Shown: in pieces, positions 1 through 27,330 of the stretch
How positions within the stretch are numbered: position 1 is the first letter of the stretch
Layout of the letters: every line of letters starts with the position of its first letter
Source: Macrocystis pyrifera
Lineage: Eukaryota; Sar; Phaeophyceae; Laminariales; Laminariaceae
Assembly: GCA_031763025.1 (NCBI GenBank)
Contig: JASSKH010000006.1
Span: forward strand, 1,647,048 to 1,711,047
DNA length: 64,000 nt
Direction: 5' to 3'
Notes under the pieces: generated by a model
Told to the model about the DNA's origin: nothing
What the model saw: the letters and a program-made list of their open reading frames with translations, nothing else
The model's database searches: none
Made by a program: the position numbers and the translations under genes

Positions 1-1672
1 CACTTTCTTTCATCAACCCGCCTTGTGGTGGTGGCGGTGCTGTTGGCGTCTGCCTTGTCGTTGGGGCTGCTGCGGTCACGTTGGTGTTGTTTCGGAAGTG
101 CGGCGGAATGCTGGTAATGGCCTCCCGCTTGTACCGCGACCTCGTCCTCCTCTTCTTTTTCCTCGTCTTCCTCAATTTTCTCCCAGTTGTCGGCTCTCGA
201 GGATAACGACAGCACGCGATGAGCAGGGCTACTGGGATTTTTACTCGCTCGCCACCCCTTCCTCGTCTTGCCGAGGTGGCTGTGGCCGAACCGGACAGAG
301 TGCAATCGGGAAGGAGATAGTGGCGTCAAGGAACCGTGAGAGAAGGGTCGGCAGCAGGAAGCGCACGTTTTGGTGAAATGATTGGGACGGTTGCTGGCAG
401 TGGCTGCTGGCGCTTTACCGGCTCGTGGCGTGTACAGAAACCCAGCGTAGGACCCGCCCCCGCCAATGGTGGCTAGCACCCACGACACCCGCATACCCCC
501 TCTCACGCCCACAAGCTGGCACTACAGGACGGCCGCTACTGCTGCTGGATACCTGGTTGCACGTACAGTATATGTATGTGTCCTAGGGTGTTCCAATACG
601 CCGCATTAGCGTTATTATCATACAGTTTGTACGTAAATATAAGGACGTTTTTATCTACTATATTTCATCAACATACTGATTACTTTTCCGGACATACTCT
701 GTAGTCTGATGATCTGATTTGCAGTGCGCCAAGTACCAGGCAGTGCGCAGCTTTGTCGCCTTGGTGGTGTGCAGCACTCGCAGCTGTCTCGGAGAACATG
801 AGAGCCTGGAGCTCGTACGTGGTTCCCATGCTCGCGTCGACCTACCACTCGGCGCGGGCGTTCGTGCCTGCTGCGAGCTTCCGCGGCTCTCCGCTGCTCT
901 GTCGTAACTTGCGGCGCCCGCTGTACTCAAACGGATGTAACAACGCTGTTTCAGCATCAGGTATAGGCCCCAAGCAGCAGCGCGGGGTGTGGGTCGTACA
1001 ATCCGCTCGATGGCGGCAGCGTGGCGGGAGCGCACGTGTGGTAATGTTGTCAAGCTCGAGTGATGTAGCGCGCGAGGCTCAGGTTGAGGCCGGAGCGGGG
1101 CAAGAATGGACTGCCACAAAGGTGAACTGACATGCTGACATGCTGACTCCGCACAGCTTGTACGAGTAGTCTACATACAGGACAGCAAGTTCTCCTCTCG
1201 AAAAGTGTTTTTACGTACGCCTGTGGTAAGTTTGGGCGTTTGGACGGGGTCTGTTCTCGCGGTGACCCTCGAAGGACTCTCCCACGTAGGAGCCTCTCTG
1301 GTCTGGCATGCCTATCCCGCCCCGGGGAAGCTCATGATCGCGATGCACCCGCTGCTGCATACACAGCGCTGAAAATGCTGTCGTGTTATCACGCACATCG
1401 CTTGCTGTGTGTACGTAGTGGTGCGTGGGGTGTGTACGCATGGGTGCAACTGTTTGTGCATTGGTCATCGCATCGTCTCATACCTCTGCCGACCGCGACG
1501 CGAGGTATCGCCGTGAGCACGTGTGCTCGTTTTTTGCAAACAGTCACGACGCTATCTCTCTTATGCTGTACGAGTACGGGCACCGGTTTATACACCAACC
1601 CAATTAATGCTCCGCCAGTAGAAATGCCGTTCGGTCCTACCATTGATAGTATGGAGTGGTACCAGGTCATGG

Positions 1673-1673
<1 letters not shown>
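1..1673. other. AlaRS upstream flank, no gene recognised
   Basis: No reading frame here has recognisable domain content; those present are short and overlap on both strands. The stretch ends at the poly(G) tract that is the tail of the first LINE copy. The first coding exon and promoter of the AlaRS gene could lie here or farther upstream, but I could not identify them. Confidence 0.5.

Positions 1674-1739
<66 letters not shown>
1674..1739 (-). repeat. Poly(C) 3' tail of LINE copy A, (C)66 on - strand
   Basis: An uninterrupted run of 66 G on the + strand sits directly against the 3' end of the LINE. On the LINE strand it reads stop codon TGA, then GTACG, then poly(C). LINE copy B has the same junction, so the tract belongs to the element and is not a chance homopolymer. 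Confidence 0.8.
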
Positions 1740-3650
1740 CGTACTCATTTGTTGCTTGCCTTAGTCATTTGACCATTGACCACGCATCCCTTTCGAGACG
1801 GAGCACCGTTCCTACTCCTAATAGAGACACCTCCAACAATTGGGCGCTCATTACGTTGTTTCCATATATTACATAGAAACTTTTTGCTAATCTTATCCCC
1901 TACCTGTTTGACCTCCTGTGGCCACCATCTATCTTGTAAGATAGCGATCGTTTTCTCGCTGCTATTCATTGTATGAAACTCCTCCATGTCACATTCGTCT
2001 ATTATTCTCATCTCCTCTTCTAACACATCCCGTTCCTCCTTGTATAGTTCACATTCTCCTACTATTGTATATGAGTTCTACTCTCTATTGCTTTGCCGCA
2101 CGGGCACATCTGTGCATCTACTTCCTCCTCCCGGCTACTGTTGTACCTATTTCTTCTTTCTGGCAGGTCCAGGTCCCCTACACGAACGCGCAGTTTCAGC
2201 GTTTTCGCGAAGTCCATTGGGCCATGCAAATACGTTTTCATTCCTATTCCTTCCCTCAATCCCCCGTACCTGCTATATATCTAAGTGTTTTTTCCGATCC
2301 CACCTTGTTTCTTAGCGCTAGCCTTTCCCTTCTTTCCATCCTTTCTTCTAGTTCTGCCTTGTAACTCCCAAACTTCCCGGCGGACATCATCTCTACTTGG
2401 TTTCCCCCTATATCCTCCCATACTTTCTCATCTACGCCATCCCACCTTATTCCAGCTCGCCCTTTTGTTTCTTTCTCCCATACCGCTCTATCAACTATGG
2501 CTGGCAACCTCTTTTTTGGCATGTTCCTTACTTTGTATTGCCAGTTCAAATTTCTCATGTCTATATTTGTCTTGAGTGGGTGTATTCCCAGCTCTGCTCT
2601 TAATACTGTATATCTAGTCGTACTTGAGCATCTTAGTTTTTTTTAGCTGCTGTCATTTGTACTGTTTCCAACTGTTTTTTGCGAGTTTCGCGTTCCCTTC
2701 CCATACTTCTCCTGCATATTCTAGCTTTGGTACTATCACATTCATCAGGATACATATCTTAATCCTAGGGTCAAGGTGCGAGTCTGTTAGGATCGCATCC
2801 ATCTTGCCTACTTGTGCTTTACCCTTTCCTATTACTTCTGTTATGTGTTTATCCCAAGAGCAGTCTTTTGAGATCTCTACGCAAAGGTATGTATACTGGT
2901 CTACGATCGGCAATTCATCTTCTCTCCACTTCCAACTGAAATTTACCGAGTTTACCTTATCTTCGTTACAAACAACTACTGCACATTTCTTGACGTTCGC
3001 CGTCACCCTCCATTTCCTGGTGTATTCTAGCGCCTTCTCTATTTTTTTCTGCAATCCTTCGGGTGTTTCTGATATCCCACGGAGTCATCCGCAAACATCC
3101 AATCCCGACACCGTATCTTCCCCTACCGTGACTCCCTGCCTTGCTGCCTCGACTGCTACTATCAGGTCGTTAATACGTATCTTGAATAAGTTAGGTGACA
3201 ACGTACATCCCTGTGTAACTCCTTGTAAAATTGCAACATACTTCGATATTCCCCCGTCCAGCATCACAGCACTTCTCGCACATTCCGCCATCTTTTTCAT
3301 CATTCTCCACATCTTTCCTCTGATTCCTATTTCCCACAGTTTTTTTTTTTCCACAAGCCATTTCTCCATACTGTGTGGTAGGCTTTCTGCAGACCTAGAA
3401 AGAAACAGCATGTTGTTAGTCCCGCGTCTTTCCTACCTTGAATAATCTTACCTAAGGTGTACACATGGTCTACGCAGCTGCGGTTTGTCCTAAACCCTGC
3501 TTGCTCTTCGCTTATTTTGTCTACCTTCTCCATCATCGTTCCCTTCTATCGTTCAAAATCTTATCAAATGTTTTGCCTACTGTGCGTAGTAGCGTTATCC
3601 CTCTCTAGTTCCCCGGGTCAGCCGGGGGGCGTTTGTCGCTCTCGGGCACC
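1674..3650 (-). mobile_element. Non-LTR retrotransposon (LINE), copy A, 5'-truncated and frameshifted
   Basis: Read on the - strand, broken frames give a LINE reverse transcriptase from the fingers/palm onward. Landmarks are an EEQAGFR/NRSCVDH block near 3500, a KAY(H)TV block near 3395, GVTQGCTLSPNLF near 3210, FADDS in a shifted frame near 3090, and a TYL-VEISKDCSWD block near 2860. A C-terminal Cys-rich knuckle (CPCG...H) lies near 2085 and a WWPQ-containing tail near 1920. Everything upstream of the palm, including any endonuclease and ORF1, is absent, as expected for 5' truncation during target-primed reverse transcription. The frame ends in TGA at 1745-1747, followed by GTACG and then 66 C, so there is almost no 3' UTR. 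It lies upstream of the first identified AlaRS exon. Frameshifts make it inactive. Confidence 0.85.
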
Positions 3651-4389
3651 GATGTATCTGGAAAGTGCAGCAGTAGTGTAGGAGCTACTGGTACAACAGC
3701 AGTACGTACCGATACCTGGTGCCAGGAATGAACCAGGTATCATACTCGGTACCTTTTACAACAGCAGCATGTGCCTGGTATTTGATGTGCCAGTTGTACC
3801 GCCAAGAGGTCATTAATGCAACCGCTGGCCGGGTTCCGAAGTCTTTGTCTCGAAACGTCGTCGAAGTTCGTGGGGAGCCTGCGACCACCCCCCCCCCCCG
3901 CCGCTGGCTTATGCGGTTTTTGCCCCCCCCCCCCCACCTGTGAAGCTCTATCTTGAAATGGCGGCACCTGCAGCCGCGGTGAATTACGAGCGCAGCAGCA
4001 GTACAGCAGTAGTTGTACCCAAACATATTGTATGTGGCGGAAGATACGATGTACCACTGCGAAAAGTGTCCATACTGCAGGGGTGGAGCATACATCAGTA
4101 GCGACCAACAACATTAGCAGCGACCAACAACGAACGACGAACATCACGACCAATCGAACCAACAACAAACAAGTAATGACGAAACAACAAACGACCACCA
4201 CCACGAAAACGACAGCCGCAACGACAGCAGCAAACAATAACAACAGAACAAACAGCCACAACATCAAAAACGCTGAAAAGCAGCAACTCACCAGCCCAGA
4301 TCCCAACAACGGCAGCATCGACCACAACAACAGCAGCAGCAGCAGCCAACAACCAGCAACAACAATCGACGACGCAACCGATCTTGCAG
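3651..4389. repeat. Low-complexity C-rich and CAA/ACA-rich flank 5' of AlaRS exon 1
   Basis: Two short C tracts (near 3890 and 3927) are followed by a CAA/ACA/CAG-rich stretch from about 4090 to 4380. The frame of exon 1 stays open upstream only to 4180 and has no ATG there. The CAA-rich region is therefore either the end of an intron or a low-complexity N-terminal coding extension. The pyrimidine-poor context before the acceptor at 4389 leaves this unresolved. Confidence 0.45.
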
Positions 4390-19212
<14,823 letters not shown>

Positions 19213-19362
19213 GTGCGCGCTCCATCACGCGCCTTACTCCCTTTTTTTTTCCCCCTTACCCGACCCCGTGGCGTGGCAGGCTCGCACCTCACGATCGAGC
19301 ACTACGTATTGTGTACCCCTCGCTGGTCGTGTAGCCCCACCCACCCACCCACACAGGAACAG

Positions 19363-19468
19363 TTACGGGGGGCCGTAGTAAATAGGACCTACGGCACACA
19401 CAAAAACCACTATATTTACCTATTTTTACTAACAATATTTGGTCCTATTTACTGTGGTCCCCCGTATT
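19363..19468. mobile_element. MITE family 1, copy M4
   Basis: TTACGGGGGGCCGTAGTAAA ... TATTTGGTCCTATTTACTGT and GGTCCCCCGTATTA. It is well preserved and inverted in its centre relative to M2/M3 (ACACAAAAACC on the left). Confidence 0.85.
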
Positions 19469-19850
19469 AGTGGGTGAGTCTATCTAACCGGCGAAGGATG
19501 TCCAGTGGGTTCGGGTCTGTCTCGGCTCTTTTTTTTTTTTCGTCTACGTACATGTGGGGCTGGAGAAGTGTAGGGATATCTCTGATCGTGTACTTAAAAA
19601 CTCGATGCTACAGCATCGGCAAATGCGTGTGCGAGCGAGCGCTTCCTCTGACGCGAAAGTAACCGACAAGGACGGGGAGCATCGGGCGGGCTCGGGCGGG
19701 GCGCGATTCGACGCCTCCACCGTCTAGAACAGCACACCACACTGTCCGGAAATGCGTGAACCGTTCTGGGCACGACTAGGCCTGCTGCAGGCATTGGGAG
19801 GCAAGCAAAGCGACCTAAACAGACGGGGATACTTGTGTTGTCAACCGTCT

Positions 19851-19970
19851 ATTACGGGATCACCATAGTAATCAATACCCATCATGCACACAAAAACCTA
19901 CACTAGGTACATTCTAGTATTTTCACTGTGCATATTTGGTCCTGCTAACTACAGTATGTTTCCCCGTAAT
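19851..19970. mobile_element. MITE family 1, diverged copy M5
   Basis: ATTACGGGATCACCATAGTA ... ACACAAAAACCTACACTAGG ... GCATATTTGGTCCTGCTAAC ... TTCCCCGTAAT. The layout matches the family but the arms are eroded. Confidence 0.7.
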
Positions 19971-20328
19971 GGGAAGATTGAACGGTGGTGTGATACAGGC
20001 ATCGTCGTGCTACCTCGCGCGTCTCGAACGCCTCCGTACGTCGCGGATTCGGACTCTCCCCCCCCCCTACCCCCAGGGGGCAGACGGACCGGGCTGCTTG
20101 CCTCGTGTGTGGCCGATGCGTGCTGCAATCAAGCCGTTTGGCTTCGACGCTTTTTTGCGCTCCGTGCAGTCAATGGGGGTTAACATGTTGGGGTTGTTTG
20201 ATAACCCGGCGGGCTTTAGGTCGGGTAAAACTTGCGTTTTTCGGGCGCTGTGAGACTACCGGCGTTGCCGTCGCTGCGCATGCGATAGCCTTTCAACGAA
20301 CCGAGTTAACGCTGCTAAAATCCCCCCC

Positions 20329-20428
20329 NNNNNNNNNNNNNNNNNNNNNNNNNNNNNNNNNNNNNNNNNNNNNNNNNNNNNNNNNNNNNNNNNNNNNNNN
20401 NNNNNNNNNNNNNNNNNNNNNNNNNNNN
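20329..20428. other. Assembly gap (100 N)
   Basis: Exactly 100 N, which usually marks a gap of unknown size. It begins right after a run of eight C and ends exactly at GGCGGTC, the start of an X copy. Missing sequence could include further AlaRS exons. Confidence 0.95.
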
Positions 20429-20818
20429 GGCGGTCAAGTTAGGTCCTTTTAGTGCGGGGAGAACCTTTACTCCGCATAAGGGGGATGATCATACACGCAG
20501 TGAGTATATGGTGAAGAACCTACCAGGGAGTTACATAGTAAACCCATTGCTGTCTCTGAAAGTGGCCACACCAGAAATTAAATCAATTCATTGATGCTGT
20601 CATCCATATGCAAGAAAATCCGCCTGAAAAGCGGTTCTTGGTAGGATGCAGCTCACCCTTCATGCGACTCGCCCAACAACTCACGGCGCTTCGCGCTTGG
20701 TGCAAGCAACGTCTGCCTGCTCGGTGAAAGCCGACGCGCTCCGTCCAGGCATTGTAAGGATGCGAGGGTCTGTGGTCATACGACTACAGCCATGCATGAT
20801 GATGAGTATAACCCCCCT
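20429..20818 (+). repeat. X family copy X7, long
   Basis: Collinear with X5 from GGCGGTCAAG through GAACCTTTACTCCGCATAAG, CCATTGCTGTCTCTGAAAGT, CCGCCTGAAAAGCGGTTCTT and the core, to GATGAGTATAACCCCCC. The tail is only six C. Confidence 0.8.
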
Positions 20819-23800
20819 GGTCTCCTGTCTACCATCATCTCCCCGCCCAAAACCGTTCCCGTATCCCAAATGTTATCGCTTGGAACGACCCGAACCTCGC
20901 CTACCACCACTGTGGCACTTCCTGCGTGCATATATTAAGCACGCGCGACCGACTGACACCCCACATACCGAATGACCTACGTATTGGCGTATATGTATAG
21001 ATCTGGGGCTTACTACACTAAATTTGACCCCGACAAAACCTCGACAACACTTTGAAAAAAACGAGGTCAAAAACGAAATAAGACGGAACCAACTCTGGAA
21101 CCTGAAGCAAATTGGCAACAATGACACTCACCCCCCACCCATCCTCCGCGTGAAACATGAAAGAATGGCGAGAAAAGGCACGGGAGGTCCAGGAGAAAGC
21201 TCACTCTAGACGGGGCGTGGTCAGAGCCCAAACCGTCATCCGTGGCTACCTGGAACGCTCGGAACCACGACCTCGTTTCCTGCCGGACGACCAGAATGCA
21301 CACGGAATGCATGCAAAGGAGGCGTGATTCACCAGAGGGCAGGGAGGGATCGGGACGAAACCTGAGGACCTCCTCACGATTGTTTCCGTTGTATTGGTGT
21401 TTTCGCTACAGTTCGTTTCCCGCTCTGTTACTAGAAAACCACAGGGTGTGTGACCCCGGATATGGGGTACGCCCAGGATGGATAGAGCAAAATAAGGGCA
21501 AAAATAAAGACCGGGAATTGTAAATACCAACCAGAAAAGAGTGGACGTCAAATTTGACATATGCGCTTTTTTCTATGGGCTCGATTTCTGTGTTTGGAGG
21601 AATTGCCAGCTTGACAGGACAGGAACGACTTCCGTTATGTGCTGTGATGTGATGCGATGTGAGTTTGGAAATATCGCGACTTTTGTTGTTTGGGTTTTGT
21701 GCTGTTGGTGGTGGCCTCGTATATTTTCCCTTGCATGGTTTTGTGTAGGATAGGAAACGCGCCCCCCTCCTTCCCAGATGGCTCCGCACAAACTCCGCTG
21801 ACGCGTTTGGTTTGTGTATGTACTCAGAAGGGAGGACAAGGGGGGGGGGGCTAAGTTAGGGATCGGTTCAGGGGGTAACAGCCGCGATCCTACTACTACA
21901 GCGACGTATTTCAATCTCCGACTACTGATATTTTAAAGCGATACCAGGGTATGCAGGATGAGAGCGGGGGGGCGTCATCATTGTCAAGCGTAGCCGAGGA
22001 ATTGTGACTACGGACGTCGAGTTTTAATCATGCACGTGCAGAGTATAACAGTTTAGATTTGGCCAATGCCATGGGTGATGGCCGATCCAAGTCAGGCGCG
22101 CCGGTGTAAAGTGCTGTGATAGCGTCGACAGTAGGTGGACTCTACGCCTTCCTCTAGCTGCTGCGTTCCCACTGCCACCTAGCGTATCTGCGACAGTTGT
22201 GTGTACGCACGTAGCGGTGATGTGTCGAGGAGCTGTCGTGGTGTACCTCCGCAATGGGTCGTGTGCTAAGGCTAACCAACACACGGAAGTAGCACAGGCG
22301 CCTGTTTGGGAGTATCTCGGCAGTAACTCGGGCGTTGTTTAGCGAAGAAGTACTAGTATGAACGCTTGTTAGAGCTGACCCAGCCGTAGCCCTAGGGCTG
22401 GGAACCAACCTGAACGGACTTAATTTAATTGCTGGATATTATGGGCTTTTGGGAGCAAAACATAAACGAAGGTATAACTACTGTACGTTTACGAACGCCT
22501 TCGAGCCATTGATAGGCACACGGCGTATTGCGCTCTGGAAATGACTTCCTGGGCCCCTCTGTGATTGGCTAACACTTCATCGTACTAACAAATGGTTCGA
22601 AAGGCGTAGGCACATCTGTTGCTGGCTATTCTAGTTGGGCTCCACCTATTTAACTCAAGGCATTTATCCTTAAATTGCGTTTTCGTGGCCATATTTTCGC
22701 TATAGCTGGCTTGTGCCCTCTTGTATACTACTGGCGGTATTGCTCCGTCTCGGTCGAAGCTTTGTTTTGCCGTCGCTGCCCGTCATACCGTGACCATCAC
22801 GAACCGGTAAACGGGCCTTTATCCTATGCCTCTCCCTGAGCTTTGGATATCTTTGAGCACGGCGACGGCGTTGGCTGCGAGTCACAAAATATACAGCCAC
22901 TTGGCCACACGTCGTTCGTCTCTCGCAGTGTAGCTCCTCTCGATATAAGTAGTGTGATGTTCACACGACATAACCGTGTTCGGTGTAGGGGGGCTCCTGA
23001 CCTCGTGAGAGTGGTCGGAGACATCCCCGACGGATACTGTGCCTACTTGACCTTCGTGGCCTTATAGGGTTGTACCAGTATCTCTCTAGAGTAAAGCATC
23101 AGCACGGACACTGCTGTGGATGTGCGAGATGTGTGTGTTCTCGTTTCGTTGTACTCGTCGACATCTTCTCGTTTGTTTGTACTCGTCGACATCCATCATA
23201 CCCAATGTCCGTGCTGAGTCTTTATGCTAGGGATACGCAAGCTCTGTGGTCACAAACTTACGATGCAGCAGATATAGAACATTGGATTGCGGTAAGGCGG
23301 TACACCTGGTACGTGCGCATTCTGCGGAGGGGATCTGAATTCTAAAACGATTGGCACAGACAGCCAATACCGTTATGCCAGGTGTATAGCAGAACGACAA
23401 TCAATCAGCAGAATGTACAACTTATTCGAAACACTGTGGACACGGCAACGCTACCACGGCTTCGCGTTCCAGGCGCACGCCCCTAGGCGCCAAACGACCC
23501 CCTGGCAAACCGTTTGCGATCTGGTACCAAACGAGCCCGGGTACACCATCAGCGTCGCCTACCTTGGACTTTCTACCACCGACGTTTGCAACTGCTTCGC
23601 CGAAAAGTCAACCCCATTTCTCGCCTCCACCAAAATGTTCCCGGCGTCACCGTCAACGCCGATCACTTCAGGTCCTTCATACTGACCGCTGCGACTGCCG
23701 CACCGACAGGCTTACCCTTTCCTTGCCGACACTAAACGGGCCCGACGCGACGACTACGTCAAGCAAGCTACACCTTCACGTTTCTTTCGTATTCCGTTAC

Positions 23801-24800
23801 GATTTTCATCTGACGAGCGTATTGCCGACCCCGAGCTTCGCTTTTCAGTTCCACATTCGGTGTACGTGCTTGCTAGAGGCGTTGTAACTTCATTACGAGT
23901 TGTGGGGTACATCTAATGTGTCGACCTTGTTAGGTATGAATAGCCAGATATTCGACCCCCTCTCCAATTTCTGGGTGTTGTTCTTGACATATTTTGATCT
24001 TCGAGTGATCTCCATCAATCATAGTTCAGAGTGGGCTAATGTGATGGGGTCATTAAATATAGATCTGAAAACGTATATGTGCTTAGGATTCTCAGAGGAA
24101 GCAGTGTCACCCCGCTCAAATGAGGTGCACATGATAGATTAGGGGAGGCACAATAGTCTGCTGATGTGTTCTGATACACCAGAGTACAGCTTTCAGACCC
24201 AAAAAAGGACCCGGGGTCGTTGGATCTCCGACGCCGGCTCACCTGTTGTTTGAGGGTTCGAGAAGTACCCTCATGCAGGGAGGATCGGGTCACGCAGAAA
24301 GCCAATCGATGCAGGGCGGTAGTTACAAGCAGCCATAGTAAACGATCAATGAAGCACCAGATACGATAACGGGCACTACGGGTAAGGCGGGGCCCAAGGG
24401 GCTCGGGGTTCAAAGCACGAGTATCGCAGATCACTTGGCTTCGACCTTCTTTGGGTCACTTCGCATCGTTCAGCAAACGCTGGGTGTTGCCGCAACCTCG
24501 ATACTGGCTCTCTACCCGAACACAAAGGCGTTTTCACACCGGGGGTCCTCCCTGTCTCCATAAGATGCAACTGAAAGAGCTAATCAAAGCTTACCCTCTG
24601 CCCATTCAAAGACCCGACGCGTGAAACTAATCAAACCAGTTGTCTAGCGCCGTATTATCCTCCTCATAGTGCTGGTCACTACAGTCGCAACGCTTTTACC
24701 AATTCATTCTGGCGCCCGTCGCTGTAACGTTCCCCCTGCCCGACGCATAACCATCGTCGGCGCAAAGTGAACACCCCCGGCGCTAGCCCGGCGACACCGT
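20819..24800. other. No gene recognised
   Basis: Frames are short and overlapping. A segment near 23485-23760 has codon-like stretches (for example VPNEPGYTISVAYLGLSTTD) in shifting frames, possibly an eroded ORF, but I recognise no family. A segment near 23160-23280 weakly matches 41520-41630 (GTCCGTGCT..., GCTCTGTGGTCACA). Confidence 0.45.
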
Positions 24801-24909
24801 GTGCGCCTTCCTCCTCGGCCCCCCTCCATCAATCTGGCGTTTGTAACCCCGTTCTTGACGCATAGTGCTCGGCTCTCGGCTCAGGGCCGACGTTGTTGCC
24901 GTCAGGTGT

Positions 24910-25245
24910 ACATTTTGCCCTCAGCACCCCCCGTCACTGCAGCACCCCTTCAGCTCGGCGTATGTAAGCGTCGGGTTCAAGCGAGTCTTACAGCGATTCA
25001 CCGATCCTCTGTTCCTCCTCAACACCCCCCGTCACTGCAACACCCCCCCAGCCCGGCGCATGTGAGCGTTGGTTCCAAGCAGGGGAGACGGTGAATAACC
25101 GATTGACTTTTCCTCCCCGGGTCTCCGCTTCCGTATCACCCTCCCAACCTGGCGCACATCAGCGTCGATGCTAAGCGGGCCTTACGACATTTCACCGATC
25201 CATCGTTTCTCCTCCCCTCTCCGTCGCTGCAACATCCCCCAGCCC
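24910..25245 (+). repeat. Degenerate ~105 bp tandem repeat
   Basis: About three units share CACCCCCCGTCACTGCA, AGC(C/T)CGGCGCATGT and AGCGTCG...TTCAAGCG, then a TTCACCGATCC segment and a TTCCTCC segment. No coding role is apparent. Confidence 0.6.
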
Positions 25246-27221
25246 GGCGCCTGTGCCAGAACCAATTCAGCGCGTGCTACTGGTCAGCCCAGCCACGTCA
25301 AAATGTCTCATCAGGACCGCCGTACACAGTATCAAACCCACAGCTAGTACGGTAACGCAGCCGCACAGATCCCCTGTAAACAGTCAGCAGGCAAACAACA
25401 CCAGCCCCAAAGTTATCCGGCCTTCATTTGCCGGGGTTCGAGCCACAGCGAACATGGTTTGAGGGAAAATCAGGGTGACACCCTCGAGAACGAGGTCGAA
25501 CGTTTGTTCTCAGTACAGTTTCAAGTTTGTTCCCTGGGCGTTAACATTGGACGCGCTACCACCTCTAAGGGAGGCCCAGCAACGTCCCGGAATCGAATCG
25601 TGGTCGCGCTTGCCTGCTTCTGTGGTGAATCTGTGTTGCCGAGCGCTAGATTGTCGGCATGTCTGCACAGTGGGGAACGCCCCCAAGTAGGTTGTGTTCT
25701 CCGTTACTTTCGCCTGGATTTCTACTTTCACTTTTCGATTCTGTTTGGAAACCTCGGCTACGTTATATCGAAATCGAAATTATTTCGATTTCGACGTCGA
25801 TTTTCGAATCTGTTTGGACACGCCCCAAGCAGAGGCTCCCATTTTGAAATCGAAAAGTACAAATCTGAAGCTCGAAATCGAACCGCATAGGAAAACATCG
25901 TTATCACCTGCGCGGTTTACGAGTATATTTAACACGATATGCACGTGTAAACATGTATCTTGGACCTATGATAATGGGAACGCGAAGATCGAAAGGGGTT
26001 GTTTCAAAATATTGCTCTCAAGAAACAGCCGAAGATTTTCTCTCTCTTACCACCGCCGTGGGAAAAAAGGGGGAAAATAAAATGTTTGGTTTTTGGTGTT
26101 TTCTCTCTCAAACAGCTGCAGGCGGTCAACTTGGTTTTTTCTCGTCGCAAATTGTCGACACACTGATGAAAATCAGCTCATGCGACGATAGTCCTTCGAC
26201 ACCGACTCAGCTCACGGCCAACCCCCTTGGTGTCGGGCAAGGCCGACGAGTGTAGATGACGGCCTCGAAGATATCAGGTGGATTCAGAATCTAAGGGGAG
26301 AGGGCTTTGCGTCGGCGTCCTAAGGTTTTCTCCCACACCTGAAAGAAAGCCTATTTTTTGCCTTTCGAGACGGATCGATTTTTTTTTGTTATCTGTTTTC
26401 TGCACATCAGCGGCCAATTGTTTTTTTTTTGTTATACGCCTGGCCAGCGCCCGCCGCATACCACCGGCCGTTGTGTGATCACGGTCACTCTAAGGTAGGT
26501 GGGAGCCCCTAGCGAGCGCACCCCATTCGGACTTCAGGACGCAGTCGTTGCTTTTGTCGATCGATTTCTGTCGAGGACTCGGAATCTCGCCGTTTCGAAC
26601 TAAACTTTTGCCTAGGTTTTTCTCAAGCCGATGTTGGCGGGCCCCACAATTGCGTTTTTCGATCATCTACAAAAGGTTGGAACTTTCCGCTTCAAGAATC
26701 ATGCTCATAGCAAGCTTGTTCTGAAACGATCTGGCGGGTAAATTTGAAAATCAAACTTTACAAGGAACCACCGCTTTGGCATTGGTAGATGTTTTTTACG
26801 CTTGAGATGCTCTATGCACCGATGGCGTCTATCAACCTGGTCGTAGGTATGCTCCAGTCGAGCCAGCCGGGGCTTTCCTACGTGCAGATGCGACATATTG
26901 CACCAACGAATATTCGTTTACTTAAGACAGCAGTACACTCGTACGTAAGTTATGTACGAACGTCGTACTACTATACGTAGGTCGTTTCTTTGGCACCTTC
27001 GCATTTTTTCTCCTATCAGCTGTACCATTTCCAAGTCGTTTCCATGAGATAAGCACCTCAAGCACGTATCTTACATATGCGACGCTCGAGATGCTCTGTG
27101 CGCCAATAGCGTCTATCAATCTGCTCCTAGGTAAGCTCCAGCCCACCGAGCCTAGGCTTCCGTACGTGCAGATGAGACGCTTGCACAATCAAATGCCTGT
27201 ATACGCAAGACAGCAGCACAC
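25246..27221. other. No gene recognised; one perfect palindrome
   Basis: Short overlapping frames only. Contains the hairpin at 25768-25794 and scattered CGAAATCGAAA motifs. Two near-direct segments share GAGATGCTCT(A/G)TGC and GCGTCTATCAA (near 26808 and 27087), suggesting an old ~280 bp duplication. Confidence 0.45.
25768..25794. repeat. Perfect 13 bp inverted repeat, 1-base loop
   Basis: TCGAAATCGAAAT, one T, then ATTTCGATTTCGA. It could form a hairpin or bind a dimeric protein; no adjacent gene gives it a role. Confidence 0.6.
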
Positions 27222-27330
27222 TATTACGGGGGTCCATAGTTAACGGGACCAAATTTTGTTAGTAAAAATAAGTAGATATATAGGTTTTTATGTATACCAT
27301 AGGTCCTATTAATTATGGACCCCCGTAATA
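27222..27330. mobile_element. MITE family 1, copy M6
   Basis: TATTACGGGGGTCCATAGTT ... TTGTTAGTAAAAATAAG ... CCTATTAATTATGGACCCCC and GTAATA. The ends are symmetric. It is the only copy outside the AlaRS region. Confidence 0.85.

Noticed and set aside
2624..3445. 273-codon + strand frame with hydrophobic residues
   Set aside because: Antisense to the LINE reverse transcriptase copy A.
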